Below are positions 42,201 to 47,398 of a stretch of DNA of 64,000 nucleotides, one piece after another. The stretch comes from Mercenaria mercenaria (lineage: Eukaryota; Mollusca; Bivalvia; Venerida; Veneridae), in contig NC_069375.1 of the NCBI RefSeq assembly GCF_021730395.1, positions 15,895,001-15,959,000 of the forward strand, written 5' to 3'. Position numbers and translations under genes: made by a program. How positions within the stretch are numbered: position 1 is the stretch's first letter; each line of letters starts with the position of its first letter. The notes under the pieces were generated by a model that had not been told where the DNA came from, ran no database searches, and saw only the letters and a list, made by a program, of their open reading frames with translations.

Positions 42201-45200
42201 AAGCTAAGTGTGAAAAGGAATGCGAAATATATTCTTAAAGTACATGACTTATTATTGGCCGAAAAGCTATCTGAAAAGAATGCCTAAGAAGTATTTAGTA
42301 TAATGGATTCTTTAAACCATTATATGACATTAGGATTCTTCAGATGTAATAACAAGAACATGCTTTATTCATACATTACAACATGTTTAGGAAAACGCAT
42401 TTTGAATCATCTGAAAACAAAATACTTGCAAATGTACTGACGACTTTAAATGTATAGCAGCTGCAAAAATACTAAGCAATATTTCAGTTTTGAAACTACA
42501 GTCCTTTTACAACTGATTGTGAATTGAACTAGGCAAAGAATCAAGAAATATGTAATAGTTTATTTATGTGATGCGAAATGCAGTTTCTAAATTAACGATT
42601 GATGAGTGCGTCGGGTAGTTTTGAACGTCATGGTGGTAAATAATCTATTTGTAAATTGTTTATGTCTTTTAATATCCTAATACATTGTTTTCAATTACTT
42701 CCATTCATTTGAGAAAAACCTCTAATTATTATTCTAACTGATTGAATCACGAGGGTGGCAAAGACGTTTCCAATAAATATGTATGAGAGAATTATTGACA
42801 CCTGACGTTTTTTCTGTCTCATGGGTATTTAACCTTTAGCCTGCTGGCGGCATGTGATACTGCCTTTGCGACCAGTGCAGACCAAGATCAGCCTGCACAT
42901 CCGTGCAGTCTGATCATGGTCTGCACTGTTCGCTATTCAGTCAGTAAATTTTCAGTGAACACCCCTTTGAATAATAAATGGTACTGCCCAAATTGAATGA
43001 TGGACCGGTCCATTTTAGAAATTTAGCAGGCTAAGGGTTAAAAAATGCTCCGATAGTCGACTAAAACAACGATAAATATCAAACAGAAACAGACACGTTC
43101 CAAGAATGTATTCTCCTTGTACCATAACACATACATTAGCAGTGTATGTTATAATGAGTACATGATTAACATATAAATTATTAGAATGAAGCGTTAGAAA
43201 TACCGTCAATTTTTTTTTAGTTTTATGGTTTGTAAATGAAATTATGTTTGATAAAAAAGGATTACAATAATTATGTCGTTTTTCTATGTATACACGATAT
43301 AAAAAGCATGTTGAGTTGTCGTAGGGGCAAGGAATATGTCGGATGGAAATTTCATATGGAATCTTACGACAAAAAGTTTCTACGACCATCGAGAACACCT
43401 TTATGAATGAGAGCAATATGAAATTAAGCTATACTTACACGATACACAAATGCCGTTCTCCTCTCTCCATTTGAACGAGTTGCACACACATTTGGAGTCT
43501 TTGCAAATTGTTCTTCCATCATCACAGTTAAGGTCATCAAGACAAGATCGTCCGAAAACTGAAAAAAGGTATTACGACAAGAGGCGTATAATGACAAGTA
43601 GGACCGAACTCACTTTTTAAGGGATGTTGACCAATAGATGAGTTAGATTAATAATTAATAACATACCTCAAACGATTTAAACAAGTCAAAGCAATATTCA
43701 TTTTATTGGAAAAAAATACTTTATTTCTTCATGTTGCAATACGTCTTGCAGTATAGTATAGTATAGTATGAACAAATTTCGGATAAAACTGCTATAATTA
43801 CATTTACATTGTTATATTAGTATAAAATATTGGTACACAATCGAACGAATGAAACAAGTATTACAAATAGTTTCATTTCGTTGTAATAATGCCGCGTAAA
43901 CTTAATTTGCAAAACAAATAATTATATTCTTCTGTGAAGATTTCAATTGTTTTTTATATTAGGATAAAGATAATAATGTCTAGTAGGTAAACATGATTTT
44001 GTCAAATCATTATAACATTGATACAGCAATAGGTAACAACGCTATACAATGTTTCACATAATGCACACAGAAATGTTGTGTTTGATTAAACATTGTTGCA
44101 TTTACGTGTAGCTTTTACGGGACACCGAATGTTATCAGAACCATTGCTGTAGTATATGTAACATAATTTGCATGTGGGTAAGTTTGAACTGAAGATATAT
44201 CTTATTCAATAAAACTAAATGTACATTAACCTGCTAAATTTTTAAAATGGACTGGTCAATCATCCAATGTGGGCAGTACTATTTATTATCTGAAGGGGTG
44301 TTCACTGAACATCTACTGACTGAATAACGATGTGCAGGCTGATCTTGGTCTGCAATGGTCGCAAAGGCAAAGGCAGAAGGCTAAAGGTTAAATGAAGAAG
44401 GTTGACAGTGTTTCAAATATAAATGCCATGCATTTAGTAGTTCTTTTCGTTATTTATACATTGGTTGTCCTTTACTGACTGCTGCAAATGCGATTTAGCT
44501 TAAAATGATAAGAACTAGAGATTTTGTTTTCACGGAAAACGCACGTCTCCCATCACTCAGCAGGCAGACATCGTAAAACACCACTAACAAATGAAGAGAC
44601 ATAACTCCAGGGGGAATCACTGAACCATAATACTCCAACGACATACACAACTAGGCTTTGCACTGATCTCTCCTGTAAGTTTGATGGAAATCAGCCCGTG
44701 ATATAGAAGAAGTAGCACAGATAGCATAGCAGCATTTGAGAAATCAATGGTTATAACTGCGCGGAAAATCATTAAACTGATATGCACAAATATGCTTCTG
44801 ATCTGGTGAAATTCAGCCCAGTGGTAAACAACAAGTATTGTAAACACCATACAATATGACAAATCAAGAGCCATAACGCTGAAAATTACTGAACCGAAAT
44901 ATGCCGATGATATACATAACAAGCTTTGCACCGATACATCCTGTAAGGTTTTGTGGACATCTGCTCAATAGTGTAAGATATTTGGCCATAATATCATTAA
45001 GCATGACAAATAAAGGGCAATATCTTTGCTGAAAATCACTAAGCTAGAACATACCGAAGATATCCGCAATTAGACTCGGCACTGTTCACTGTTGTAAGGT
45101 TTGGTTGAAATAATCCAGATGAGCCGCGCCATGAGAAAAGCAACATAGTGGGTGTGCGACCAGCATGGATCCAGACCAGCCTGCGCATCCGCGCAGTCTG

Positions 45201-47186
45201 GTCAGGATCCATGCTGTTCGCTAACAGTTTCTCTAATCCCAATAGGCTTTGAAAGCGAACAGCATGGATCCTGACCAGACTGCGCGGATGCGCAGGCTGG
45301 TTTGGATCCATGCTGGTCGCACACCCACTATGTTGCTTTTCTCATGGCACGGCTCAGATTATTTAAGAGAATTGACCAAAACATCATAAGATTTGACAAA
45401 TCAAGGGTCATAACTTCACTGAGTATCTCCGGTCGGGACATGCTGACGATATGAGCCCAGTTGTTCGAAATTTTAACAGACTGTTAAACTAATCGCCTGT
45501 TAAAGTTTGATTTAAAATACTGGTCTTGGTGGGAAACACTAGTACAATGTTTTAATTTTACTGTAAAGACGTTTTAGTGTTCATAAGCCTTAAGTCATAC
45601 ATTTGTTTTTCTAAGTTTTCTAAAATTCGAAATATTACTCGACTGTTAGCTTAATCAACTGTTAAAGTTTCGAACAACTGGATCATGCACAATAGAGTTT
45701 GATAATAATTACTTTATGAAGTTAAATTCCTCTAGGTGGCGTCGAAGCAGTTGCGCGGCCAAAGTAAACTGTGCAAATCAAATAGCCATAACTCCTCTGA
45801 AAATCACTGAATGGGAACATGCCGACAATATTCAGATGTAAGCTTAAACAATCCTTTAAGATTTGGTGCAAATCCGCCCAGTAATATAAGAGAAGCAGGC
45901 AAAATATCAAAATATTTGAAGAATCAAGTGCAATAATTCCACTGAAAACACCAAACCTTAACATGCCGACGGTTGTTTTGAAGCTTAGTATAAATCCGCT
46001 CGGTGGTGTTGGAAAAGTTAAGTGGACACATTTTGTGACATATAGACAGACAGATAAACCGACAGACATGTAGACGGACAACAGTAAGTTAATGTTCCCA
46101 CCATTAAATGTGGGATACATAATTATGTGTACTTTATGCATAAAATGGTCCTAATATATAACATTTCTTTTAATGTGTCATTTAAAAAAGTAACATATGT
46201 TTTATCATGGGTGAGAAAAGAAAGCTTGCTTATAGTTACGAGGGATGTTGCACATTTCATCACCTACCATAATCAAACTCTGTCAGTCCGAGTCTGCTAT
46301 TTTGTTGCTTTGTTGCATTCTATTTTCACAGGTTTTATTGATAATATTCAATATAATAAGTACCTGGTGAGCATACTCCATTCAAAAGTGTGTGACCAGC
46401 TATGCACATACATACATCACCATCGCAGAACGTGTTGTTTGTTGTACAATCACTGTCCTCGAAACAAAAACCTTGCGGAAAAAAATCAAATATATTTTAT
46501 TAATAAGTGCTTCAAATTTGTCTACTCTATATACAGCATGTACCTGGTGAACAACAGCTGTTGTTTTACATAGAACTATCAGGAAATTCATGCTCTTACA
46601 GATATCTAAATAGCAGTAAAATAACTGAGTATGAAAGAAATGTTCACAAAATCCGAGTGGATTTTAAAAATTCGTGTGGTTGCATAATTCGATTTTGAGA
46701 TGCCATTACAAGCAGTTTTTCTAAATGTGTTTAAAATATAAAAGTGTTAATTTTCTAATTTAAAAGATATTGACAATCAAAGTATTGCGTTAGGATATTT
46801 GTTCCGGATAAAGCACGATTTCAAAAGATATCGTCAATTAATGGACAAGACCTGTACCTTTGTACAAGTCAATTGTTACAGTTAAAAATGCACTTGTGTA
46901 AAGATAATCCCTAATGACAGCAGCAATATTGACTTGAAATACTAAAATCACATTAATTTCAGGTTAGAAATGTTAATGGTCTTAGTGATTATTCAATTAC
47001 CATAATACACGAGTGTTTTCTAAACCTTGAAACACTTATTTAGTGTCATTGACGACACACCAATTATAATTATAGACTTGGTCAAATGCATGAGAACTTA
47101 CCGAATGCATTTACTTCAACGACAACAATGGCCAGCACAAGAAATGCGCAGAAAAATAAAGTCTTCGTTGAATCCACAGACTGCAT
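1..47186 (-). CDS. VWDE-like: VWDE-like secreted protein (vWF type D and EGF domains), 5' part, 34 exons
   Basis: A single minus-strand gene, traced by splice sites and reading phase. Coding exons in transcript order: 47102-47186, 46364-46471, 43439-43558, 40505-40624, 40032-40178, 38273-38506, 37855-38058, 37512-37631, 37164-37286, 34914-35021, 33546-33746, 29107-29292, 23734-23956, 23273-23390, 21859-21948, 20298-20762, 20065-20159, 19631-19700, 18293-18454, 15004-15197, 14502-14755, 13612-13753, 13012-13126, 12297-12380, 11441-11803, 11023-11108, 10343-10406, 9568-9717, 8928-9166, 8429-8720, 5222-5380, 2734-2823, 316-394, 1-136. All junctions are GT-AG and in phase, giving ~1,808 codons. 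Layout: signal peptide (1-28), nine EGF-like modules (29-456), N-terminal VWDE block (457-585), first VWD-bearing block (586-1142), second block (1143-1654), linker (1655-1737), EGF-like module (from 1738). The 3' end lies outside the window. The family is extracellular and its function is poorly known. VWDE identity rests on motif recognition; one-to-one orthology with vertebrate VWDE is not claimed. Confidence 0.85.
395..2733. other. Intron 32 contents
   Basis: This 2.3-kb intron carries one copy of the dispersed repeat called R1 (about 895-1165) and a headless copy of SINE family B (1556-1738). The remainder is AT-rich without recognisable features. Confidence 0.6.
1556..1738 (+). repeat. 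SINE family B, body fragment
   Basis: It shares a long match, in opposite orientation, with 12010-12150 and 51010-51160. Common landmarks are GGAAGCCATCCAGCTGG, AAGGTCGGTGGTTCTACCC, GGGGCACCT and AAGTCGCCATATGACC. It ends in a short A-rich tail after CGTTAAATCCCC. The tRNA-like head seen in the 51-kb copy is absent. Confidence 0.7.
2734..2823 (-). CDS. Exon 32: linker before the C-terminal EGF
   Basis: 30 codons, phase 0-0, in frame with its neighbours, with one cysteine in DLTCEAMTANV. The matching region of VWDE proteins likewise lies between the VWD domain and the EGF series. Confidence 0.75.
2824..5221. other. Intron 31 contents
   Basis: Mostly AT-rich unique-looking sequence. A decayed SINE family B body (2885-2990) and a tRNA-like SINE scrap at 3140-3190 (CTCCCGCACTTGTAGCGGGC) are visible. 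Nothing else was recognised. Confidence 0.5.
5222..5380 (-). CDS. Exon 31: post-VWD linker
   Basis: 53 codons, phase 0-0, with two cysteines in EICNRTLSACTV and a third in IMNCGQD. The acceptor after TTTTTAAAG was chosen because it keeps phase 0 with the preceding exon. A nearer CAG acceptor (exon from 5369) would break phase. The 3' donor at 5221 is GTAATT. Confidence 0.7.
5832..5894. repeat. (TC)n microsatellite followed by poly-A
   Basis: A run of about 20 TC units at 5832-5873, then an A-run. Simple sequence in intron 30. Confidence 0.95.
6484..6540. repeat. (CAAA)n microsatellite
   Basis: Repeated CAAA units with one irregular step, ending in an A-run. Intronic. Confidence 0.95.
7619..8118. 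repeat. Tandem array of ~161-bp units ending in GACAGA/(GA)n
   Basis: Three diverged units start near 7629, 7790 and 7951. Each has GGCC(A/G)TAACTCC, CCTGGACCGAT, TTATGGTCAAACACATTTT and GAAAATCGGATGAGAAATG. The last unit runs into GACAGACAGA and a (GA)n tract at 8090-8118. The partly open minus-strand frame here is a by-product of the repeat and not a gene. Confidence 0.85.
8429..14755 (-). CDS. Exons 21-30: second copy of the VWD-bearing block
   Basis: Exons 14502-14755, 13612-13753, 13012-13126, 12297-12380, 11441-11803, 11023-11108, 10343-10406, 9568-9717, 8928-9166 and 8429-8720 (residues ~1058-1654). The VWD domain is well kept: CYANNDPRMRTFDGQ, then LVLMRHK, then WRVACACGVTIRAG, then MVDVRISSWNG, then EGLCGNFNGDWGDD and DDFVQSWG. 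These are the landmarks of VWD in VWDE-like proteins. The exon after it carries a CVCTGTDGDG segment and a dibasic stretch (REKRAV) that could be a processing site. Exon 14502-14755 closes the first block and opens the second. Its first part follows VWD copy 1 as exon 8429-8720 follows copy 2. Confidence 0.85.
10640..10856 (-). repeat. tRNA-derived SINE, family A, copy 1
   Basis: On the minus strand the head reads GCTTAGCTCAATTGGGAGAG (A-box-like), then TCGTGAGTTCGATTCCTGG (B-box-like), then a body with GGAGAACATACACC and CCACATGAATAAG landmarks in plus orientation. The match to 13222-13470 and 28565-28750 shows it is dispersed. A partial R1 repeat follows at 10857-10965. Confidence 0.75.
12000..12150 (-). 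repeat. SINE family B, body fragment
   Basis: Minus-orientation copy of the repeat at 1556-1738: CATATGGCGACTTTCCAGC, GGAGGAAGACCCCAGGTGCC, ACCACCGACCTTCCGTAAGC. Located in intron 24, between exons 12297-12380 and 11441-11803. Confidence 0.75.
13222..13470 (+). repeat. tRNA-derived SINE, family A, copy 2
   Basis: The head GCCCACTTAGCTCAGTAGGG and a B-box-like GAGTTCTATCCTC lead into the family body (CGTAACGATTTGATA, CATGTGGGGAAGTT). It ends near GAACCCCAAAAAC. The boxes are degenerate, so this is a SINE head and not a functional tRNA gene. Confidence 0.75.
15004..23956 (-). CDS. Exons 13-20: first copy of the VWD-bearing block
   Basis: Exons 23734-23956, 23273-23390, 21859-21948, 20298-20762, 20065-20159, 19631-19700, 18293-18454 and 15004-15197 (residues ~586-1057). 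Recognisable parts: CTFDISLSPNG, which matches a pre-VWD segment of VWDE; a 155-residue exon with a WDAYWDYTYVYNY stretch; and a divergent VWD domain. That domain contains IGEFTMYRS, CLCAVNYRDGDN and GEGLCMF and ends in VPSWG. The usual opening CxxxDPHxxTFDG is not recognisable here (the segment reads CKISTFNVPVLTKE), so this VWD copy looks more diverged than the second. Intron positions and phases match the second copy exon by exon. Confidence 0.8.
15340..16590 (+). repeat. Tandem cluster of dispersed repeat R1, split by a MITE
   Basis: Three tandem, diverged copies (about 15340-15648, 16237-16495 and 16496-16590, the last partial). They share GTTGCACATTTCATTACC, CAATCAAACCGAGTCTGC, CTTCTCGGTTG, CCAAAGGATCTTTT and TATTTTCTGATCCTTTGGGA. 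Other partial copies lie near 895-1165, 10857-10965, 40795-40905 and 46235-46345. Reverse-strand pieces lie near 12640-12760 and 26825-26965. No coding capacity. Class unknown. Confidence 0.75.
15653..16232. mobile_element. TTAA-flanked MITE (piggyBac-like)
   Basis: A 580-bp non-coding element bounded by TTAA on both sides (15649-15652 and 16233-16236). Terminal inverted repeats are TGTAGTTCTGCACGTT at the left and, as reverse complement, GGTAGTTCTGCACATT at the right. It lies between two R1 copies. TTAA target duplication is the hallmark of piggyBac elements; family assignment rests on that and the TIRs only. Confidence 0.75.
16591..18292. other. Intron 19, remainder
   Basis: AT-rich sequence with no feature I can support. 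The plus-strand open frame at 17721-18080 is T-rich low complexity and matches no family. Confidence 0.5.
18455..19630. other. Intron 18, no recognised feature
   Basis: Unique-looking AT-rich intron sequence. No repeat partner elsewhere in the window was noticed. Confidence 0.5.
20763..21858. other. Intron 15, no recognised feature
   Basis: About 1.1 kb of AT-rich sequence between exons 20298-20762 and 21859-21948. Nothing supportable. Confidence 0.5.
21949..23272. other. Intron 14, imperfect duplicate of an adjacent segment
   Basis: The stretch near 21970-22130 (GCACTGGCACCGGACCAAAAAG ... AAAACGCACAGTTCGG) reappears inverted and diverged at about 22725-22880 (CCGAACTGTGCGTTTTAGG ... TTTCTGGTCTGGTGCCAGTG). 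The intron therefore contains a long inverted repeat with ~590 bp between the arms. No gene was seen. Confidence 0.6.
24265..25160 (+). pseudogene. Decayed LINE reverse transcriptase, 3' part
   Basis: Scattered across frames are clear non-LTR retrotransposon landmarks: KIMKALQSMYNVLKQCVRYNG, then GVKQGDPVP, then FLADDAVLLA (the active-site ADD motif). Further on come IKQRVTDIYKQSWY, then KLAIETGRYNNIDR and LLVCPKYRNLR, then RYFNPYYCRWPNITKF. The order fits the end of the RT domain and the C-terminal region of a LINE ORF2. Several frameshifts and the loss of everything upstream show an old, dead copy. The matching 3' tail lies at ~25880-26046. Confidence 0.8.
25194..25860. repeat. 24-bp minisatellite array
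   Basis: About 27 units of a 24-bp sequence with consensus GTTTACAGTACAATCTATAGCATT, well kept at 25200-25400 and more diverged to the right. Because the unit is a multiple of three and free of stops, both strands read open (FTVQSIAL on plus, CTVNNAID on minus). I regard these frames as artefacts. The array lies between the LINE coding remains and a LINE-like 3' tail. Confidence 0.9.
25880..26046 (+). repeat. LINE 3' tail remnant
   Basis: Ends GCCAATAAAGTTATGTTAAAGTTAAAGTT, here split as GCCAATAAAGTTATG then short TTAAAG repeats. This resembles the 3' end of LINEs that finish in short repeats. Probably the 3' end of the LINE copy at 24265, displaced by the minisatellite. Confidence 0.55.
26100..26208. 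repeat. Foldback palindrome
   Basis: The left arm TATATGGCAGCGTGTGTGAC ... GGTCAACCCTCG pairs with the right arm CTCGGGTTGAC ... GTCACACACGTTGCCATATA. Arms are ~40 bp with few mismatches, and the loop is ~27 bp. A small foldback element, intronic. Confidence 0.8.
26210..28560. other. Intron 12, middle part
   Basis: Contains a reverse-orientation R1 fragment at 26825-26965. Otherwise AT-rich and without recognisable genes. Confidence 0.5.
28565..28750 (-). repeat. tRNA-derived SINE, family A, copy 3
   Basis: Same landmarks as the copies at 10640 and 13222: GTGGAGGACGAAATTAC, GGAGAACATACACC and a head with CTTAGATCTGCGCTCTCG in plus orientation. More decayed than the other two. Confidence 0.65.
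29107..33746 (-). CDS. Exons 11-12: VWDE-type N-terminal block
   Basis: Exons 33546-33746 (67 codons) and 29107-29292 (62 codons). The first holds RRSVLYT, PLIDDTQL and GWYTIG, then a cysteine-containing ATFYPIYLT end. This follows the pattern of the N-terminal VWDE domain, in which a GWYRF-like motif is conserved. The second has a beta-rich run, one cysteine in VRKCGQET and ends FAGLCL. It ends in phase 1 and feeds the first VWD-bearing block, just as exon 14502-14755 feeds the second. A 4.25-kb intron full of repeats separates the two exons. Confidence 0.75.
29293..31430. other. Intron 11, first part, no recognised gene
   Basis: AT-rich. The 110-codon plus-strand frame at 30872-31204 includes a scrap resembling the SINE B body (GAAGAAGCTATCCAACTGAC) and has no family signature, so it is not called as a gene. 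Confidence 0.5.
31435..32615. repeat. Tandem array of ~145-bp diverged units
   Basis: About eight units, each with TCC(G)GTCCATAACTCTGTCAT, AGGGATTTTAATATTACTTGG, ATGATAAGACGACGTGTCATG and AGCTTAAAGGTCAAGGTCAC. Right-hand units are more diverged. No coding capacity. Confidence 0.85.
32616..33545. other. Intron 11, end part
   Basis: Two diverged direct copies of a ~190-bp stretch are visible (TTACTTACCTTTGTTCTTACTATAAATA... near 32625 and TTAACTTCCCTTAGTTATTAC... near 32820). Each includes GGGAAAA(A/G)(T/C)C and TTTTCTGT(A/G)GTACAACATG. Function unknown. Confidence 0.55.
34020..34860. repeat. Diverged tandem array ending in GACAG-type tail
   Basis: Repeated phrases 'TTTTGAGATAC', 'GACAAAGTCAA', 'GCC(A)TAACTCTGG' and 'CCAGATGCACAACTTCACATGC' recur at roughly 180-bp spacing. 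The block ends in ACGGACGGAAGGACAGGC and GACAGAGAGACG, as in the arrays at 7.6 and 44.5 kb. Confidence 0.65.
34914..35021 (-). CDS. Exon 10: EGF-like module 9
   Basis: Phase 1-1 exon, 36 residues, six cysteines with a CECESSF core. It is the last of the N-terminal EGF series and joins in phase to the VWDE N-terminal block. Confidence 0.8.
35520..35890. repeat. TACGG-rich cryptic repeat
   Basis: Dense, irregular recurrence of TACG-containing words (AGTACGGAACAGTACG, CTACGTTGAACTACG, GTACGGATTGATACGG). CpG content is well above its surroundings. No unit length is constant. Not coding. Confidence 0.6.
36218..36594 (-). repeat. Full-length tRNA-derived SINE with target-site duplication
   Basis: On the minus strand the head at 36594 reads TGGCAGCCTAGTGGTAGAGC (A box), then GTCGTGGGTTCGATCCCCGG (B box). 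A ~250-bp body follows, ending in GTTAAACCCGAA and a (CA)n tail (seen as TG at 36218-36273). The 11-bp duplication ATCTAGGAAGT flanks it at 36207-36217 and 36595-36605. The perfect duplication and good boxes suggest fairly recent insertion. Confidence 0.9.
36606..37163. other. Intron 9, remainder
   Basis: AT-rich with short T- and A-runs. Nothing recognised. Confidence 0.5.
37164..37286 (-). CDS. Exon 9: EGF-like module 8
   Basis: Phase 1-1 exon, 41 residues, CKCKEGF core. The end is CLCQT, which adds one cysteine near the C-terminus of the module. Confidence 0.8.
37512..37631 (-). CDS. Exon 8: EGF-like module 7
   Basis: Phase 1-1 exon, 40 residues, six cysteines, CTCEEGY core followed by DSDGTC, a classic EGF pattern. 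Confidence 0.85.
37855..38058 (-). CDS. Exon 7: EGF-like module 6 with long C-terminal loop
   Basis: Phase 1-1 exon of 68 residues. Five cysteines of an EGF-like fold run up to CTCAENY. A ~35-residue Tyr- and acid-rich loop then precedes the last cysteine (YLCKP). The acceptor is ...TTTGAAG and the donor is GTAAAT. Confidence 0.75.
38273..38506 (-). CDS. Exon 6: EGF-like module 5 with a Tyr/Trp-rich insertion
   Basis: Phase 1-1 exon of 78 residues, about twice the usual EGF exon. The extra ~40 residues lie between early cysteines and the CVCDHGF core. They contain 14 tyrosines and three tryptophans, including runs such as YYYWYY and WYYYY. The exon stays open with good splice sites, so the insertion reads as real coding sequence. 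Its function is unknown. Confidence 0.8.
38695..39480. repeat. Tandem array with GAGCTGTCCGTAAGACAGC start and CGACGCCGACGCC end
   Basis: Several ~140-180-bp units share TTTCAATTCAATATCTGCATT, GGAGATAATAACTTGCATG, AAACTTTAACCAG(A/G)(A/T)TTTTC and AATATACATGTAAG. The left border has a short hairpin (GCTGTC ... GACAGC). The right border is a GACGCC tract. Located in intron 6. Confidence 0.75.
40032..40178 (-). CDS. Exon 5: EGF-like module 4
   Basis: Phase 1-1 exon, 49 residues, six cysteines. The loop between cysteines 3 and 4 is slightly enlarged and aromatic (HYWNYMYGQ), followed by the conserved CKCENGF segment. Confidence 0.8.
40505..40624 (-). CDS. Exon 4: EGF-like module 3
   Basis: Phase 1-1 exon, 40 residues, with six cysteines and a CRCGPEY core. 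The donor (GTTTGC) is weaker than its neighbours', but phase and module length fit. Confidence 0.75.
40625..42828. other. Intron 3, first part
   Basis: Contains a partial R1 copy (40795-40905). Near 41330-41570 there is one unit resembling the 31.4-kb array in reverse orientation (GACCTCC, TTATGGATCAAACTGG, CCTTTGAGCTAGGG). Otherwise AT-rich. Confidence 0.5.
42833..43037. mobile_element. TTAA-flanked hairpin MITE, copy 1
   Basis: A 205-bp element between TTAA at 42829-42832 and 43038-43041, with inverted ends CCTTTAGCCTGCT and AGCAGGCTAAGGG. It contains a 56-nt hairpin at 42873-42928 with stem blocks of 12, 6 and 6 bp and an ATCC loop. Further copies lie at 44230-44387 (reverse) and near 51895-52075 (decayed). 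Confidence 0.8.
43439..43558 (-). CDS. Exon 3: EGF-like module 2
   Basis: Phase 1-1 exon, 40 residues, six cysteines, with a CVCNSFKW core. The acceptor is a strong polypyrimidine-CAG and the donor is GTAAGT. Confidence 0.8.
44230..44387. mobile_element. TTAA-flanked hairpin MITE, copy 2 (reverse, shortened)
   Basis: Flanked by TTAA (44226-44229 and 44388-44391). Shares CCAATGTGGGCAGTAC, GGGGTGTTCACTGAAC, ATGTGCAGGCTGATCTTGG and GGCTAAAGG with the reverse complement of copy 1. Half of the internal hairpin is missing. Confidence 0.75.
45121..45355. mobile_element. Large foldback element with a hairpin inside each arm
   Basis: The left arm 45121-45222 is nearly perfectly complementary to the right arm 45254-45355, with a ~31-bp loop. 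Each arm holds its own 56-nt palindrome (45161-45216 and ~45260-45315) built on CAGCATGGATCC ... GGATCCATGCTG. No coding capacity. Confidence 0.9.
45457..45681. mobile_element. Inverted-repeat MITE, 225 bp
   Basis: The ends CCAGTTGTTCGAAATTTTAAC and, as reverse complement of the right end, CCAGTTGTTCGAAACTTTAAC match over ~23 bp with one mismatch. It lies inside the tandem array 44505-46110. No clear target duplication. Confidence 0.75.
46364..46471 (-). CDS. Exon 2: EGF-like module 1
   Basis: Phase 1-1 exon coding a six-cysteine EGF-like module of about 35 residues, with the spacing typical of the fold and a CMCIAGH core. It joins the signal exon directly. GT-AG borders are clear (donor GTACTT, acceptor CGCAAG). 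Confidence 0.8.
46472..47101. other. Intron 1, no recognised feature
   Basis: AT-rich. Near 46545-46560 a short stretch repeats the end of EGF exon 2 (TGTTCACCAG then GTAC) without the rest of the module, so no exon is called. Confidence 0.5.
47102..47186 (-). CDS. Exon 1: start codon and signal peptide of the VWDE-like protein
   Basis: The ATG at 47186-47184 opens 28 codons: a short polar start (MQSVDSTK), then a hydrophobic core (LFFCAFLVLAIVVV) and a likely cleavage region around VNAF. The exon ends on the first base of a codon at a GTAAG donor, which joins the first EGF exon in phase and makes a Gly. This start was chosen because a secretory leader is expected and no upstream in-frame coding was seen. 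A TTTCTTTAG just upstream could be the acceptor of a 5'UTR intron. A TATATAA-like stretch at ~47235-47245 is a possible core promoter element, weakly supported. Confidence 0.8.
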
Positions 47187-47398
47187 GATTTATCCATTGA
47201 CCTGCACTAAAGAAAGCAAAGTTGTTGTAAAGGTTATATGCTTTTGTTAATATGCCAATTATATTCCTTAACCTGCAAATGCATTTATAAGCATTACAAA
47301 TGCATAAGCATTAACACTAGACAACCGATTTGTATACGGCAGGAAATTCAGTCACATTCAAAATGGTTCACATTTGTCTTGCCCACATCTAACTTCTA

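Larger units (their letters stand above)
44505..46110. repeat. Tandem array of ~150-bp units with nested elements
   Basis: Units share GAGCCATAACTC..., CTGAAAATCACTGAAC, ATGCCGA(C/A)GATAT, CTCCTGTAAG(G/T)TTTG and AATC(A/C)GCCCAGTG. The block begins near GAACTAGAGATTTTG and ends in CAGACAGATAAACCGACAG. It is interrupted by a foldback element (45121-45355) and an inverted-repeat element (45457-45681). Confidence 0.75.

Noticed and set aside
43015-43416. Minus-strand 133-codon frame between EGF exons
   Set aside because: It includes the end of a MITE, has no EGF cysteines, and runs into intron without suitable splice signals.
46541-46565. Extra EGF exon ending (TGTTCACCAG then GTAC) in intron 1
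   Set aside because: Only the last ~10 bases resemble exon 46364-46471. Upstream sequence lacks the cysteine pattern and would not extend to an acceptor in frame.
46127-46573. Plus-strand 148-codon frame
   Set aside because: It overlaps EGF exon 46364-46471 on the other strand and an R1 piece. No family features.
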